A stretch of DNA of 64,000 bases from Neoroseomonas terrae (GCF_018129025.1 NZ_JAAEDI010000007.1:124001-188000), one strand, 5' to 3'. Counted from the stretch's first letter, positions 26,365 to 35,809 are shown. Translations and numbers: made by a program. The notes: a model not told the origin generated them from the letters alone.

Positions 26365-27054
26365 ATGGAGATCGTCGATCTCAGCCGCGAGATCTTCCAC
26401 CGCACCCAGGTGCACCCCAGCCACCCGCCGGTGGTCATGACGGTGTGGAACGACCATTCCGAGAAGAAGCACGCGGGCGACACGGTGTTCAGCAGCAAGG
26501 CGATGTCGATCGCCTTCTCCGACCACGCCGGTACGCATGTCGATGCGCCGGTGCATTTCGACCCGCGGCCGGAGGCGCTGTCGATCGACCAGGTGCCGCT
26601 CGAGAAGTTCTACACCAGCGGCTTCTGCATCGACCTGTCGCATATCGCGCTGAAGACCTCCGCCACGCTGGAGGAGGTGCAGGAGGCGGTCGCCAAATCC
26701 GGTGAGACGATCCGGCCCGGCGATACGGTGCTGATCTGGTTCGCGACGAATGAAAGGCTGCTGGGCAAGCCGGGCTACCAGCATGACTTCCCCGGGCTTT
26801 CGTTGCCCGCCATCCACTGGCTCGCCGACCAGGGCATCGGCATGTTCGGCGTGGAGGCGATCAGCCCCGCCCCCGAGGGCGAGCCGAACTTCCAGGCGCA
26901 CATGGCCTGCGCGGAACGCGGCATCACGCACATGGAATGCCTCGCGAACCTCGACAAGCTGATCGGCCGCGGGCGCTTCCGCTTCATCGGCTTCCCGCTG
27001 AAGATCCGCGGCGGAACGGCAAGCCCGATCAGGGCGGTGGCAGTCTTCGAGTAG
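26365..27054 (+). CDS. Cyclase family protein (kynurenine-formamidase-like metal hydrolase)
   Basis: A 229-residue protein with DHAGTHVDAPVHF at about residues 52-64, the HxGTHxDxPxH metal motif of the cyclase/KynB family. These enzymes hydrolyse N-formyl or lactone bonds (kynurenine formamidase, isatin hydrolase). CAGGAG lies upstream of the ATG at 26365. It ends the DUF1028-to-cyclase cluster. The true substrate is not evident because no other kynurenine pathway gene is present. Confidence 0.84.
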   Translation: MEIVDLSREIFHRTQVHPSHPPVVMTVWNDHSEKKHAGDTVFSSKAMSIAFSDHAGTHVDAPVHFDPRPEALSIDQVPLEKFYTSGFCIDLSHIALKTSATLEEVQEAVAKSGETIRPGDTVLIWFATNERLLGKPGYQHDFPGLSLPAIHWLADQGIGMFGVEAISPAPEGEPNFQAHMACAERGITHMECLANLDKLIGRGRFRFIGFPLKIRGGTASPIRAVAVFE

Positions 27055-27076
27055 CACCCAGGCGCACCTGCCGGTG

Positions 27077-27805
27077 CTAGTCGGCACCAAGCTGGCAGGT
27101 GGCATCCGGGCGCCATGCCGGGCACAGGCGTCGCCACTCGGTGACCATCGCGTCGACCTGATGCAGCGTCGCGTTGCCGGCCGATGGCGTACAGACCTGC
27201 GCGCCATGCGTGCCGACGAACAGGTTGGCCATGACGCGCGCAGTGCCGACGATGTTGCGCGACACGATCCGGCGGGATTCCGGGTCCTCGGCGAGGCCCG
27301 TATGCATCGCGATGGCGCGCCGCACGGCCGACTGCGCCGCGGCTCCCCATCGGCGGTCCCTGCGGTCGCAGCGCACCGCGAGCTGCGCAGCGAAGGATTG
27401 CCAGCCGAGCAGGATCACCGCCGGCGGCAGCGTCGGAAGGGGTGGCTCGCCTTCCGCGCCGATCCGCACGAGATCGTCGGCATCGCGCCAGGGCATCGTG
27501 ATGTCATCGGCCTCGTTGCAGATCTCGCGGCCATAGGTCTCGTACAGACGCGTTCCGACGGTGACGCTGAACGCGGCCGTGGCCATGAGTCGCCACTGTG
27601 CTTCAGGCGGAAACGGACGCACGATTGCGGCAAGGCCCTGCTCCAACTGACGCGCCCAGGCCTCGTCGCGCGCGCCGCAAAGCGGCGCGAGGGTCACGAG
27701 CCGGGCGGCGCGAATGTAGACCGCGTCAAACCGGGGCAGGTCGTCGCGATCCTGAGCGGATGCCGGGAGTGCGAGAAAGAAGGCGAGGAGCATGATGGCA
27801 CGCAT
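27077..27805 (-). CDS. Hypothetical exported protein
   Basis: A 242-residue protein with a short signal peptide (MRAIMLLAFFLALPASA-QD). The mature part is mostly helical, with Cys residues near 43, 95, 143, 204 and the C-terminus that could form disulfides. No family comes to mind. It is convergent with the cyclase gene (22 bp) and lies downstream of a Bug receptor operon on the same strand, 107 bp away. Confidence 0.6.
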   Translation of the reverse strand: MRAIMLLAFFLALPASAQDRDDLPRFDAVYIRAARLVTLAPLCGARDEAWARQLEQGLAAIVRPFPPEAQWRLMATAAFSVTVGTRLYETYGREICNEADDITMPWRDADDLVRIGAEGEPPLPTLPPAVILLGWQSFAAQLAVRCDRRDRRWGAAAQSAVRRAIAMHTGLAEDPESRRIVSRNIVGTARVMANLFVGTHGAQVCTPSAGNATLHQVDAMVTEWRRLCPAWRPDATCQLGAD

Positions 27806-27912
27806 GCGGATCGACTATCCGCACGATCCGGCGGCAGCAAGGCAGCGAAGCGCTTCACTGTGATATGGACAACGGCGGGAGATCGGAGAGGAGCACCGCT
27901 CCCCCCGTCCCG

Positions 27913-28887
27913 TCACTGCTGCTCCAGCCCCGCCTCCCGCGCCCGCGCCGTCAGCACCGTGATCTGGTTGCGCAGGAAGTCCTGGAATTCCGCCGGCGTC
28001 GAGCCGCGCGGCGCATAGCCCAGCCGGGCTAACCGATCCTTCAGCTCGGTATCGCCCAGCACCTTGTTCAGCGCGGCATTGGCGCGGGCGACGATCGGTG
28101 CCGGCGTCGCCGCCGGCACGGACATTCCGAACCACACATCGAACTCGAAGGCCGGCAGGACGGATTTCACCGTGGGAATGTCAGGCGCCAGCGAGAAAGG
28201 CTGCGGCGATGTCACGGCCAGCGCGCGCACCTTCCCTTCCCGCACCTGCGGCATCCCGGCGGCGAGGTCGGTGAAGGTGCTGTCGATGCGACCGGCGATG
28301 ACGTCGGTCAGCGCCTCTGGCCCGCCACGATACGGTACGCCTGTCATCTCCACGCCCGCCAGGCGCGCGAGCGTCGCGGAGGCGATCAGCGCCGAGGAAT
28401 TGCCATGGCTGAAGGTCAGCGGCGTGCGCGATGCCTTGGCGTGCTCGATGAAGCCGCGCAGGTCCTGCGCTGGGGAGGATGCCGGCACGACCAGCATGTA
28501 GACCGTCTCGGCCACGAAGCCGATCGGCGTGAAGTCGCGCAGCGGATCATAGGCCAGCCGCCGCACCGTGTAAGTGTTCAGCGCGCCGTTGGTCACCGAC
28601 AGCACGCACCAGGTCAGGCCATCGGGCGCCGAGCGCGCCGCGCTTTCCGTGCCGACCACGCCGTTGCCGCCGGGCCGGTTGTCGACGATCACAGGCTGGC
28701 CGAGTTCGCGCGTCAGCGGCTCCGCGAGGTGGCGCATCAGCGTGTCGGTCACGCTGCCGGCGGGGAAGGCGACGACGAGGCGGATCGGCCGGTCGGGCCA
28801 ATTCCCCTGCGCGAAGGCGGGCGCGGCGAGCAGCCCCGCGCCCGCCCCCAGCAGCGCACGGCGGTTCACGGTGGTCATGGCGTTCAT
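27913..28887 (-). CDS. Bug-family tripartite tricarboxylate transporter substrate-binding protein
   Basis: A 324-residue receptor with an RR-type signal peptide (NRRALLGAGAGLLAAPAFA-QG), DRPIRLVVAFPAGSVTD and VDNRPGGNGVVG. The ATG at 28887 overlaps the stop of the upstream dehydrogenase gene (ATGA), so the receptor is translationally coupled to it. This gives an enoyl-CoA hydratase, dehydrogenase and receptor operon, consistent with uptake and beta-oxidation-like breakdown of a branched acid. Confidence 0.88.
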   Translation of the reverse strand: MNAMTTVNRRALLGAGAGLLAAPAFAQGNWPDRPIRLVVAFPAGSVTDTLMRHLAEPLTRELGQPVIVDNRPGGNGVVGTESAARSAPDGLTWCVLSVTNGALNTYTVRRLAYDPLRDFTPIGFVAETVYMLVVPASSPAQDLRGFIEHAKASRTPLTFSHGNSSALIASATLARLAGVEMTGVPYRGGPEALTDVIAGRIDSTFTDLAAGMPQVREGKVRALAVTSPQPFSLAPDIPTVKSVLPAFEFDVWFGMSVPAATPAPIVARANAALNKVLGDTELKDRLARLGYAPRGSTPAEFQDFLRNQITVLTARAREAGLEQQ

Positions 28888-29789
28888 CCCTTGGACGTGT
28901 TGCTGCCGATGAAACGGTGGATCTCGGTGTTGTCCACCTTGGGGCCCAGGGCGGCGACCGCCTCGGCCCAGCGTTCGCAGCACAGCGCGAGCATGGCGGC
29001 GGGGAAGCCCGTCTCCGCGGCGATACTGCCGGCGGTGTCGAGGTCCTTGCGCATCAGCCCGAGCTGGAAGCCACCGGCATAGCGTCCGGAGATGATCTCC
29101 TGCCGCGACTTCGTCTCCGTCGCGATGTTGCGGCCGGAGGACGCATTCATCACATCCGTCAGGATGCCGAGGTCGAGGCCGAGCGCTTCGCCCATCCGCA
29201 GCGCCTCGGCCGTCGCGAGCAGCCCGGCCGCGTAGACGTAGTTGTTGAGCGCCTTCATCGCATGCGCGCTGCCGACGGTGCCGGTGCGGATGATGGCCTC
29301 CCCCATGCCCTTCAGCACCGGTTCGGCCCGGGCGAAGGTAGCGTCGTCGCCGCCGACCATGATGGCGAGCGTGCCGGTCTTCGCCTTCGCGACCGAGCCC
29401 GACACGGGCGCATCGGCCATCATCGCGCCGCGCTCGGCCGCAAGTGCAGCGAGCCGCCGCGTCTCCCCGGGTTCCGAGGAGGACATGTCGATCACCAGCA
29501 TGCCGGGCCGCAGCGCTGCCAGCAGGCCGCCCTCCCCCTCCATCACCGATGCGATGACGCGGCTGTTGGGCAGCATCAGCACGACGACCTCGGCGCCGGC
29601 GGCGACCGCGGCGGGCGTTGCGGCGAAGGTCGCGGCGCCTTCCGGGGCCCCTTCGGCCACGGCGGCGCGGGCCGCTTCCGACGTATCGCAGCCGAGCACG
29701 CGGAAGCTGCGCGCGATCAGGCTGCGCGCCATGGGCAGGCCCATCATGCCCAGGCCGATGAAACCGATGGGTCCGGCGGCTGCTGCCAT
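28884..29789 (-). CDS. NAD(P)-dependent beta-hydroxyacid dehydrogenase (3-hydroxyisobutyrate dehydrogenase-like)
   Basis: A 301-residue protein with GFIGLGMMGLPMA at the N-terminus (Rossmann), the substrate motif DAPVSGSVAKAKTGTL around residue 118, and catalytic Lys in MKALNNYVYA. It fits 3-hydroxyisobutyrate, tartronate-semialdehyde and related reductases. An AGGAAGGAAA ribosome site precedes the ATG at 29789. It is 123 bp downstream of the crotonase gene and overlaps the Bug gene. Confidence 0.86.
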   Translation of the reverse strand: MAAAAGPIGFIGLGMMGLPMARSLIARSFRVLGCDTSEAARAAVAEGAPEGAATFAATPAAVAAGAEVVVLMLPNSRVIASVMEGEGGLLAALRPGMLVIDMSSSEPGETRRLAALAAERGAMMADAPVSGSVAKAKTGTLAIMVGGDDATFARAEPVLKGMGEAIIRTGTVGSAHAMKALNNYVYAAGLLATAEALRMGEALGLDLGILTDVMNASSGRNIATETKSRQEIISGRYAGGFQLGLMRKDLDTAGSIAAETGFPAAMLALCCERWAEAVAALGPKVDNTEIHRFIGSNTSKG

Positions 29790-29912
29790 GGTCGTTTCCT
29801 TCCTCGCTTCTGCGCGGATGGTCAGCCGCGGCGCGGGCGCTGGCAAGATGGCCGCGCGGCGCCGCCGCGCCGCGTATGCCCGGCGATGTTCAGCGCAGCG
29901 CGGCGTCGCGGA

Positions 29913-30707
29913 TCAGGACGCCCAGTTCGGCGCGCGCTTCTCCTGGAAGGCGGCGATGCCTTCCTTCGCCTCCGGCCCGGCGGCGCATTTCGCGAAGGCC
30001 TCGGCGCCGGCCTCGGCGTAGCCCGCCGGCGAGAGCGGGCCGAGGGCGGCGATCAGCTTCTTGGTCTCCGCGAGCGCCTTCGGCGCGCCCTGGCGGAGAT
30101 CGGCGACGATGGCCGCGACGGCCGCATCCAGCGCGCTGGCATCGGCCACCACCTGATGCACCAGGCCGAGCCGGCCGGCCTCCGCGGCATCGATGACATC
30201 ACCGCGCAGCGTCATGCGCATCGCGGCCGACCGCCCCATGCGGCGGACCAGCCAGGGCAGGATCTGCGCCGGCACCAGGCCGCGCCGCACTTCCGGCGCG
30301 CAGAACCGCGCATCTTGCGTGGCGATGGCGAAATCCGCCGAACACACCCAGCCGAGCCCACCCGCATGCGCCGCCCCCTGCACCGCCGCGATCACCACCT
30401 GCGGCAGGGCGGACAGCCGGACGAAGCGCTGCCCGGTGCGATGGTTGCGCGCCTGCTGCGCAGCCGCGCGCTCCGCCTCGCTGGCGCCGCTGGCGCCAAC
30501 CTCCGTCAGATCGAGCCCCGCGCAGAAATGCCCGCCGGCACCGGACAGGACGACGACGCGCACCTCGGTATCCGCCGCCAGCGCGTCGAGTGCCGCGTCC
30601 AGCGCATCCCCCATCGCGTTGTTCATGGCGTTGCGCCGCTGCGGCCGGTTCAGCGTCAGCCGCGCCACGGGGCCTTCCCGCGTCAGCAGCACCGGGGTTT
30701 CGGTCAT
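29913..30707 (-). CDS. Enoyl-CoA hydratase/isomerase family protein
   Basis: A 264-residue crotonase-fold protein: TLNRPQRRNAMN near the start, AGLDL in the oxyanion region, then GGLGWVCSADFAIA and APEVRRGLVPAQI. One Glu (APEV) of the classical hydratase pair is kept, the other is replaced, as in methylglutaconyl-CoA hydratase-like members. GGAGG precedes the ATG at 30707. With the 3-hydroxyisobutyrate dehydrogenase-like gene it suggests valine- or terpenoid-like branched acid catabolism. Confidence 0.84.
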   Translation of the reverse strand: MTETPVLLTREGPVARLTLNRPQRRNAMNNAMGDALDAALDALAADTEVRVVVLSGAGGHFCAGLDLTEVGASGASEAERAAAQQARNHRTGQRFVRLSALPQVVIAAVQGAAHAGGLGWVCSADFAIATQDARFCAPEVRRGLVPAQILPWLVRRMGRSAAMRMTLRGDVIDAAEAGRLGLVHQVVADASALDAAVAAIVADLRQGAPKALAETKKLIAALGPLSPAGYAEAGAEAFAKCAAGPEAKEGIAAFQEKRAPNWAS

Positions 30708-30794
30708 GCGTTCCTCCGTCGTTCCTGGCGCGAAGGATAGACCCCGGCCGCCCGACCGGCGATATGGGCGCCCCAGCCCTGCAAGGACAGTTTC

Positions 30795-31772
30795 ATGGCG
30801 GATCGCATCGGCCTCGGCATCGTTGGCTTCGGCATCATGGGGGAACGCCTGGCGCGCGCCGCGACGGGGCATGAGCAGGTGCGGCTGGCCGGCGTGTGGG
30901 ACCCCTCGCCGGAGGCCGCGACCCGGTTGGCAACGGCCGCCCCCGGCGTACCGATGCTGGCCTCGCCCGAGGCGGTGATCGCGGCCTGCGACTGCCTCTA
31001 CATCGCCGCGCCGCCGGCCTTCCACCTGGTCCATGCCAAGGCCGCCTTTGCCGCGGGCAAGGCGGTGTTCCTCGAGAAGCCGCTCGCCGTGAATGCCGAG
31101 GAAGCGCGCGCCTTCGTCGAGGCCGCGGAGGCCGCGGGCTCACGCGGGGCGGTGAACTTCCCGATGGCGTCCTCGCCGGCCGTCGCGCAGCTCGCAGCCT
31201 GGCGGGCGGAGGGCATGGTCGGCGCCCCGCGCGAGCTGTCCATCGCCGCAGCCTTCGCCAACTGGCCGCGGTCCTGGCAGCGCGACGCCGTCACCTGGCT
31301 GGACAAGCCGCAGCAGGGCGGCTTCACGCGGGAGGTCGTGTCGCACTTCCTGTTCCTGACACGCCGTCAGCTCGGCCCGCTGGCGCTGGAGGCGGCGCGC
31401 GCGACCTTCGCCGCATCCGGCCGGTCGGAGACGGCGATCGCGGCACGGCTGACCGCGGGCGGGGTACCGGTCATTCTGTCGGGCGGCGTCGGCATCACCC
31501 TCGCGGATGATCACAACGCCTGGGTGCTGGAAGGATCGGCCGGTGCGATCCGCCTGCGCGACTGGTCCTTCGCGGAGCGCCGCGGGACCGATGGCGTCTG
31601 GTCGGCAGCGCCGGACGCGATGCCCAACCCCGAGATGCGGCCCCTCGTGCTGAAGCGCCAGCTCGACGGCGTCGCGGCGATGACGCGCGGCGAAGCGCAT
31701 CACCTCGCCACGCTGCGGGAAGCGCTCGAGGTGCAGCAGATCGTGGAGGGCGTGCTCGCTCAGTCGGCATAG
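30795..31772 (+). CDS. Gfo/Idh/MocA family oxidoreductase
   Basis: A 325-residue NAD(P)-dependent oxidoreductase with GIVGFGIMGERLARA (Rossmann) and FLEKPLAVNAEEA, the EKP catalytic motif of the family. The substrate is often a sugar or inositol derivative but cannot be specified here. It is divergent from the enoyl-CoA hydratase gene (87 bp). Its last 13 bp overlap the 3' end of the opposing pobA gene. Confidence 0.86.
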   Translation: MADRIGLGIVGFGIMGERLARAATGHEQVRLAGVWDPSPEAATRLATAAPGVPMLASPEAVIAACDCLYIAAPPAFHLVHAKAAFAAGKAVFLEKPLAVNAEEARAFVEAAEAAGSRGAVNFPMASSPAVAQLAAWRAEGMVGAPRELSIAAAFANWPRSWQRDAVTWLDKPQQGGFTREVVSHFLFLTRRQLGPLALEAARATFAASGRSETAIAARLTAGGVPVILSGGVGITLADDHNAWVLEGSAGAIRLRDWSFAERRGTDGVWSAAPDAMPNPEMRPLVLKRQLDGVAAMTRGEAHHLATLREALEVQQIVEGVLAQSA

Positions 31773-32926
31773 GGCAGGCCGACATAGTTCTCGGCGAGCG
31801 TCGTCTGCGCCGCCGTGGAACCCGCGAGGTAGTCAAGCTCGGCGCGGCGAATGCGTTCCTCGAAGGCGTCGTGGTCGTCGTAGCGATGAAGGAGCTGCGT
31901 CATCCACCAGGAAAAGCGCTGCACCTTCCAGACCCGGTCGAGGCAGGTGGCGGAATAGCTGTCCATCAGCGCCTCTCCCCGCCCGGCGAAGAAGGCTTCC
32001 AGCGCGCGCACCAGCACGCGTACATCGGCGATGGCGAGGTTCATGCCCTTCGCCCCGGTTGGTGGGACGATGTGCGCGGCATCCCCGGCGAGGAACAGCC
32101 GCCCATGGCGCATCGGCTCCGCGACGAAGGACCGCATGGCGGTGACGCCCTTCTGCAGGATCGGGCCATCCTTCAGCCCATCGCCCAGCCGCGTGCGCAG
32201 CGCGGCCCAGATGCGGTCGTCCGACCATCGGGCAAGGTCCTCGTCCGGGGCGCATTGCAGGTACAGCCGGCTGATCGCCGTGCTGCGCATCGTCGCCAGC
32301 GCGAAGCCTTCGGGGTGGCGGGCGTAGATCAGTTCCTCCGACATCGGTGGCGAGCGGGAGAGGATGCCGAGCCAGGCGAAGGGATAGATGCGGTCGAAGA
32401 TGGTGAGGTCCGCCGCCGGGATCGACGGCCGGCAGATGCCGTGGAAGCCGTCGCAGCCGGCGATCACGTCGCAGTCCAGTTCCCGCGCGACGCCGTCCTC
32501 CCGCCAGGTGATGCGCGGCCGCGCCGTCGCTATGTCGTGGATCGCGACCTCCTCCGCCCCGAAGTGCAGCGGCAGGCCCGCGTCGAGGCGGATCGCGATC
32601 ATGTCCTTCACCGCTTCCTGCTGGCCGTAGATGGTCACCACCTTGCCGCCGGTCAGCGCGGAGAGGTCCAGCCGGTGATCCCGCCCGCCGAAGCGCAGCG
32701 CCAGGCCGTGATGCACCAGCGCCTCCCGATGCAGGCGCCCGGCGACGCCGGCGGCATGCAGCGTTTCGACCGAGCCCTGTTCGAGCAGCCCGGCCCGGAT
32801 GCGGGCCTCGATATGGGCGCGGGATCGCGCCTCGAGCACCACGCTGTCGATGCCGCGCTGGTGCAGCATCTGCGCCAGCAACAATCCGGCGGGACCGGCA
32901 CCGACAATGCCCACCTGTGTCCGCAT
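31760..32926 (-). CDS. pobA: 4-hydroxybenzoate 3-monooxygenase
   Basis: A 388-residue group A flavoprotein monooxygenase. It has VGIVGAGPAGLLLAQML at the N-terminus, EARIRAGLLEQGSVETL (PHBH-specific), CDVIAGCDGFHG (DG motif) and FLAGDAAHIVPPTGAKGMNLA (GD motif). It converts 4-hydroxybenzoate to protocatechuate using NADPH and oxygen. No PobR or protocatechuate dioxygenase gene is in the window. The ATG at 32926 gives the standard PobA length. The gene overlaps the opposing Gfo/Idh gene by 13 bp at the 3' ends. Confidence 0.93.
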   Translation of the reverse strand: MRTQVGIVGAGPAGLLLAQMLHQRGIDSVVLEARSRAHIEARIRAGLLEQGSVETLHAAGVAGRLHREALVHHGLALRFGGRDHRLDLSALTGGKVVTIYGQQEAVKDMIAIRLDAGLPLHFGAEEVAIHDIATARPRITWREDGVARELDCDVIAGCDGFHGICRPSIPAADLTIFDRIYPFAWLGILSRSPPMSEELIYARHPEGFALATMRSTAISRLYLQCAPDEDLARWSDDRIWAALRTRLGDGLKDGPILQKGVTAMRSFVAEPMRHGRLFLAGDAAHIVPPTGAKGMNLAIADVRVLVRALEAFFAGRGEALMDSYSATCLDRVWKVQRFSWWMTQLLHRYDDHDAFEERIRRAELDYLAGSTAAQTTLAENYVGLPYAD

Positions 32927-33057
32927 CCGCCCCTGCCCTCCCCGGTGAGCGATTTGGCGATGCCGCGGGCGGCGCCGCAAGCGCCGCGTGGCCGCCGGGC
33001 TTGCCGCCCGGGGTCGGCATTCCCTAGGCTCCCTCTACAAGAAGGGAGACAGGGATC

Positions 33058-34605
33058 ATGTCCATCGGACGACGCAGACTGGGGCAAGGCGTTGCGGCAG
33101 CGGCGGGCGGGCTCGCATTGCCCTGGATCGCGGCCAGGCCGGCCGAGGCGCAGCGCAGCGCCAACACGCTTCGCATCGCATTCCGCGACGCGGTGCCGAA
33201 CATCGACCCCTTCTTCAACAGCCAGCGCACCGGGCTGATCATCGGCCACCAGGCGATGGACGGGCTCGTGCATCGCGAGCCAGCCACCTTCCGCATCGTG
33301 CCCGCCCTCGCCACGGAATGGCGCTGGGTGGACAGCAAGACGCTCGACTTCACGCTGCGCTCGGGCGTGAAGTTCCATGACGGGTCGGATTTCGGCGCCG
33401 ACGACGTGGTCTACACGCTGAACACCGTCGCGAACCCCGCGACGCGCGTGGCGACGCCGTCCAACTACGCCTGGATCGACGGCTGCGAGAAGACCGGCGA
33501 CAACACTGTCCGGCTGACCATGAAGCGCCCGACGCCGGCTGCGTTGGAATACCTCGCACTGGTCACGCCGATCTGGCCGAAGGCGACGCGCGAGCGGCTG
33601 GGGCCTGATGGTTTCTCCCGCCTGCCGATCGGCACGGGGCCCTATCGCTTCACGAAGAACGACGTCGCCGCCGGCGTCGAGTTCGAACGCTTCGATGGCT
33701 ACTATGAGGGCGGACCCAAGGGCCGGCCGGCGATCCAGAAGCTCGTCGCGCGCTACATCGGCGATGCGGCGACCGAATTGACGGAGTTGCTCGGCCAGCG
33801 TGTCGACTGGATCTGGAACATGAATCCGGACCAAGTGAACAACGTGAACCGCATGCCCTACCTGCAGGCCACGCGGCAGGAATCGATGCGGGTCGGGTTC
33901 CTCAACCTCGATGCGGCGGGCCGCAGCGGGGCGGACAACCCGATGACGAAGCTGAAGGTGCGGCAGGCCGTGTGGCACGCCATCGATCGCACCGCGATCG
34001 CCGAGCGGCTGGTCGGCGGCGGGTCGCGCGTACCGCCGGCGCCCTGCTTCCCCTCCCAGTTCGGCTGCAACGGCGATGTCGCGGTGCGCTACGATTACGA
34101 CCCCGCCAAGGCACGGGCGCTGCTGGCCGAGGCCGGTTACCCCAACGGCTTCGATGTCGAGCTGACCAGCTACGTCCAGCCGCGGCAGTGGTCGGAGGCG
34201 GTGCAGAACTACCTGCGTGCCGCCGGCATCCGCGCGAACCTGAACCTGATGCAGGTGGCGGCGCAGATCCAGCGGTCGCAGCGCGGTGAGCTGGCGATGC
34301 AGATGGCGTCGTGGGGTTCGTACTCGATCAACGACGTCTCCGCGATCCTGCCGGTATACTTCGCCAATGGCGCCGACGACTACGCCCGCGACCCGGAGAT
34401 GATCCGGCTGGTCGAGGAAGGCGGCAACACCGCCGAGGAGGAAGTGCGCAAAACCGCCTACGACGCGGCGATCAGGCGCGCGACGGAGCAGGCGTACTGG
34501 TGCCCGCTGCACACCTATGTCAGCACCTTCGGGTTCCAGAAGCAGCTTGAGTTCCCGACGTTCGCGGATGAGCTGCCGCGGTTCTACATGGCGAAGTGGA
34601 AGTGA
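33058..34605 (+). CDS. Peptide/nickel-type ABC transporter substrate-binding protein (SBP_bac_5)
   Basis: A 515-residue periplasmic receptor with a twin-arginine-like signal (GRRRLGQGVAAAAGGLALPW, cut near AEA-QR). The SBP_bac_5 pattern follows: RSGVKFHDGSDFGADDVVYT, IGTGPYRF and YDPAKARALLAEAGYP. It would deliver oligopeptides or other large solutes to the permease encoded convergently at 34847-38560. AAGAAGGGAG precedes the ATG at 33058. The stop is followed by a cluster of hairpins. Confidence 0.88.
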   Translation: MSIGRRRLGQGVAAAAGGLALPWIAARPAEAQRSANTLRIAFRDAVPNIDPFFNSQRTGLIIGHQAMDGLVHREPATFRIVPALATEWRWVDSKTLDFTLRSGVKFHDGSDFGADDVVYTLNTVANPATRVATPSNYAWIDGCEKTGDNTVRLTMKRPTPAALEYLALVTPIWPKATRERLGPDGFSRLPIGTGPYRFTKNDVAAGVEFERFDGYYEGGPKGRPAIQKLVARYIGDAATELTELLGQRVDWIWNMNPDQVNNVNRMPYLQATRQESMRVGFLNLDAAGRSGADNPMTKLKVRQAVWHAIDRTAIAERLVGGGSRVPPAPCFPSQFGCNGDVAVRYDYDPAKARALLAEAGYPNGFDVELTSYVQPRQWSEAVQNYLRAAGIRANLNLMQVAAQIQRSQRGELAMQMASWGSYSINDVSAILPVYFANGADDYARDPEMIRLVEEGGNTAEEEVRKTAYDAAIRRATEQAYWCPLHTYVSTFGFQKQLEFPTFADELPRFYMAKWK

Positions 34606-34611
34606 GGGGGG

Positions 34612-34638
34612 TTGGAGAGGGGCGTCGCCCCTCTCCAA
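34612..34638. terminator. Hairpin terminator of the GGAGAGGGGC family
   Basis: TTGGAGAGGGGC, loop GTC, and its perfect complement: 12-bp stem starting 7 bp after the stop of the SBP_bac_5 gene. The core is the same as at 9287-9309. Confidence 0.75.
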
Positions 34639-34814
34639 ACCTCTCCCCACCAGGATGCTGGGCATCCTGGACCGCAAGCTTTTGGCGCTGAGCACAACGG
34701 TCATGCCGGGACCCGCAGAGCACGACTCGTGCGCAACTGCGGGTCAGAGCACAGTGGGCCCGGCGTACAATTGAGGTTTGCAAAGGACCTTTCGGCCTTT
34801 GCTGGGGTGAGGTA

Positions 34815-34839
34815 CGGAGAGGGGCAAAGCCCCTCTCCG
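34815..34839. terminator. Hairpin terminator of the GGAGAGGGGC family
   Basis: CGGAGAGGGGC, loop AAA, and perfect complement (11-bp stem), 8 bp beyond the stop of the left-facing oligopeptide ATPase gene at 34847. It probably ends the dpp-type operon transcript. Confidence 0.75.
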
Positions 34840-34846
34840 TTAGGCG

Positions 34847-35809
34847 CTATGCCGCCTGGCCGACGAGGTGGCACTCCACGAGCCCGACACCATCCTGCGT
34901 CGTCCTCGGGACCTCCGATGAACATCGCGTCAGCGCCGCCGGGCACCGCGGATGAAACCGGCAGCCGGTAGGGATGTTCGCCGGGTCGGGCATGATGTCG
35001 CCCAGCCCCACATCCGGCACGCCGAGGCCCGGTTCCGGCGTCAGCACCGAGGCGAGCAGCGCGCGCGTATAGGGATGGCGCGGTGCCGCGAACAGCGCCT
35101 CGCTTTCCGTGCGTTCCACGATACGGCCGAGATACATCACCGCCACCTCGCTCGCGATGTGCTCGACGACCGCAAGGTTGTGGCTGATGAACAGGTAGGT
35201 CAGGCCGAGGTCGCGCCGCAGTTCCGCCAGCAGGTTCAGGATCTGCGCCTGCACGGAGACATCGAGCGCCGAGGTCGGTTCGTCGCACACCACGATGCGC
35301 GGCCGCAGCACCAGCGCGCGCGCGATCGCGACACGCTGCCGCTGCCCGCCCGAAAGCTGTGCGGGAAAGCGCAGCCCCTGGTCGCGCGAGAGTCCGACGC
35401 GGTCGAGGGCCTCCGCAACGCGGCGGCCGATCTCGGCGCGGCCGATGTTGCCCTGGGCGATCAGCGGCATGGCGACGATGTCGCCGATGCGCCGCTTCGG
35501 GTTCAGCGAGGCGAAGGGGTCCTGAAACACCGGCTGGATCAGACGCGCGCGCGCGCGTCGGTCCATGCCGCCGAGGCGCTGGCCATCGACCAGCACGTCG
35601 CCGGCGGTCGGTTCCAGCAGGCCGAGGATCAGCCGCGCGAGCGTGGATTTGCCGCAGCCGCTCTCCCCCACCACGCCCAGCACGCTGCCGGCCGGCACGG
35701 CGAAGGAGACGTCGTCGACCGCGATCACCTGCTTGGGCGGCGCAAACATGCCCTGCCGAACACGGAATTCGCGGCGAAGGCCGCGCACCTCGATGGCTGG
35801 CGCGCTCAT
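34847..35809 (-). CDS. Oligopeptide/dipeptide ABC transporter ATP-binding protein (DppF/OppF-like)
   Basis: A 320-residue ATPase with [10 protein letters not shown] (Walker A), [15 protein letters not shown] (signature), [11 protein letters not shown] (Walker B) and a C-terminal oligopeptide-transporter extension with three Cys ([10 protein letters not shown] ... C). It is the last gene of a four-gene operon and overlaps the DppD-like gene by 4 bp. It energises import with the sister ATPase at 35806-36783. Confidence 0.92.
   Translation of the reverse strand: MSAPAIEVRGLRREFRVRQGMFAPPKQVIAVDDVSFAVPAGSVLGVVGESGCGKSTLARLILGLLEPTAGDVLVDGQRLGGMDRRARARLIQPVFQDPFASLNPKRRIGDIVAMPLIAQGNIGRAEIGRRVAEALDRVGLSRDQGLRFPAQLSGGQRQRVAIARALVLRPRIVVCDEPTSALDVSVQAQILNLLAELRRDLGLTYLFISHNLAVVEHIASEVAVMYLGRIVERTESEALFAAPRHPYTRALLASVLTPEPGLGVPDVGLGDIMPDPANIPTGCRFHPRCPAALTRCSSEVPRTTQDGVGLVECHLVGQAA

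Larger units (their letters stand above)
34606..34846. other. Hairpin-rich intergenic segment between convergent genes
   Basis: This 241-bp gap holds no plausible gene. It contains a 12-bp stem at 34612-34638, CCAGGATGC/GCATCCTGG (9-bp stem, TGG loop) at 34650-34670, a nested pair at 34710-34745 (outer GACCCGCAG/CTGCGGGTC, inner GCACG/CGTGC), GCAAAGG/CCTTTGC at 34780-34802 and an 11-bp stem at 34815-34839. The outer two suit terminators for the facing genes; the inner ones are unexplained. Confidence 0.7.

Noticed and set aside
28917..30740. Long plus-strand frame of about 600 codons
   Set aside because: It is antisense to the dehydrogenase and enoyl-CoA hydratase genes and lacks any recognisable domain.
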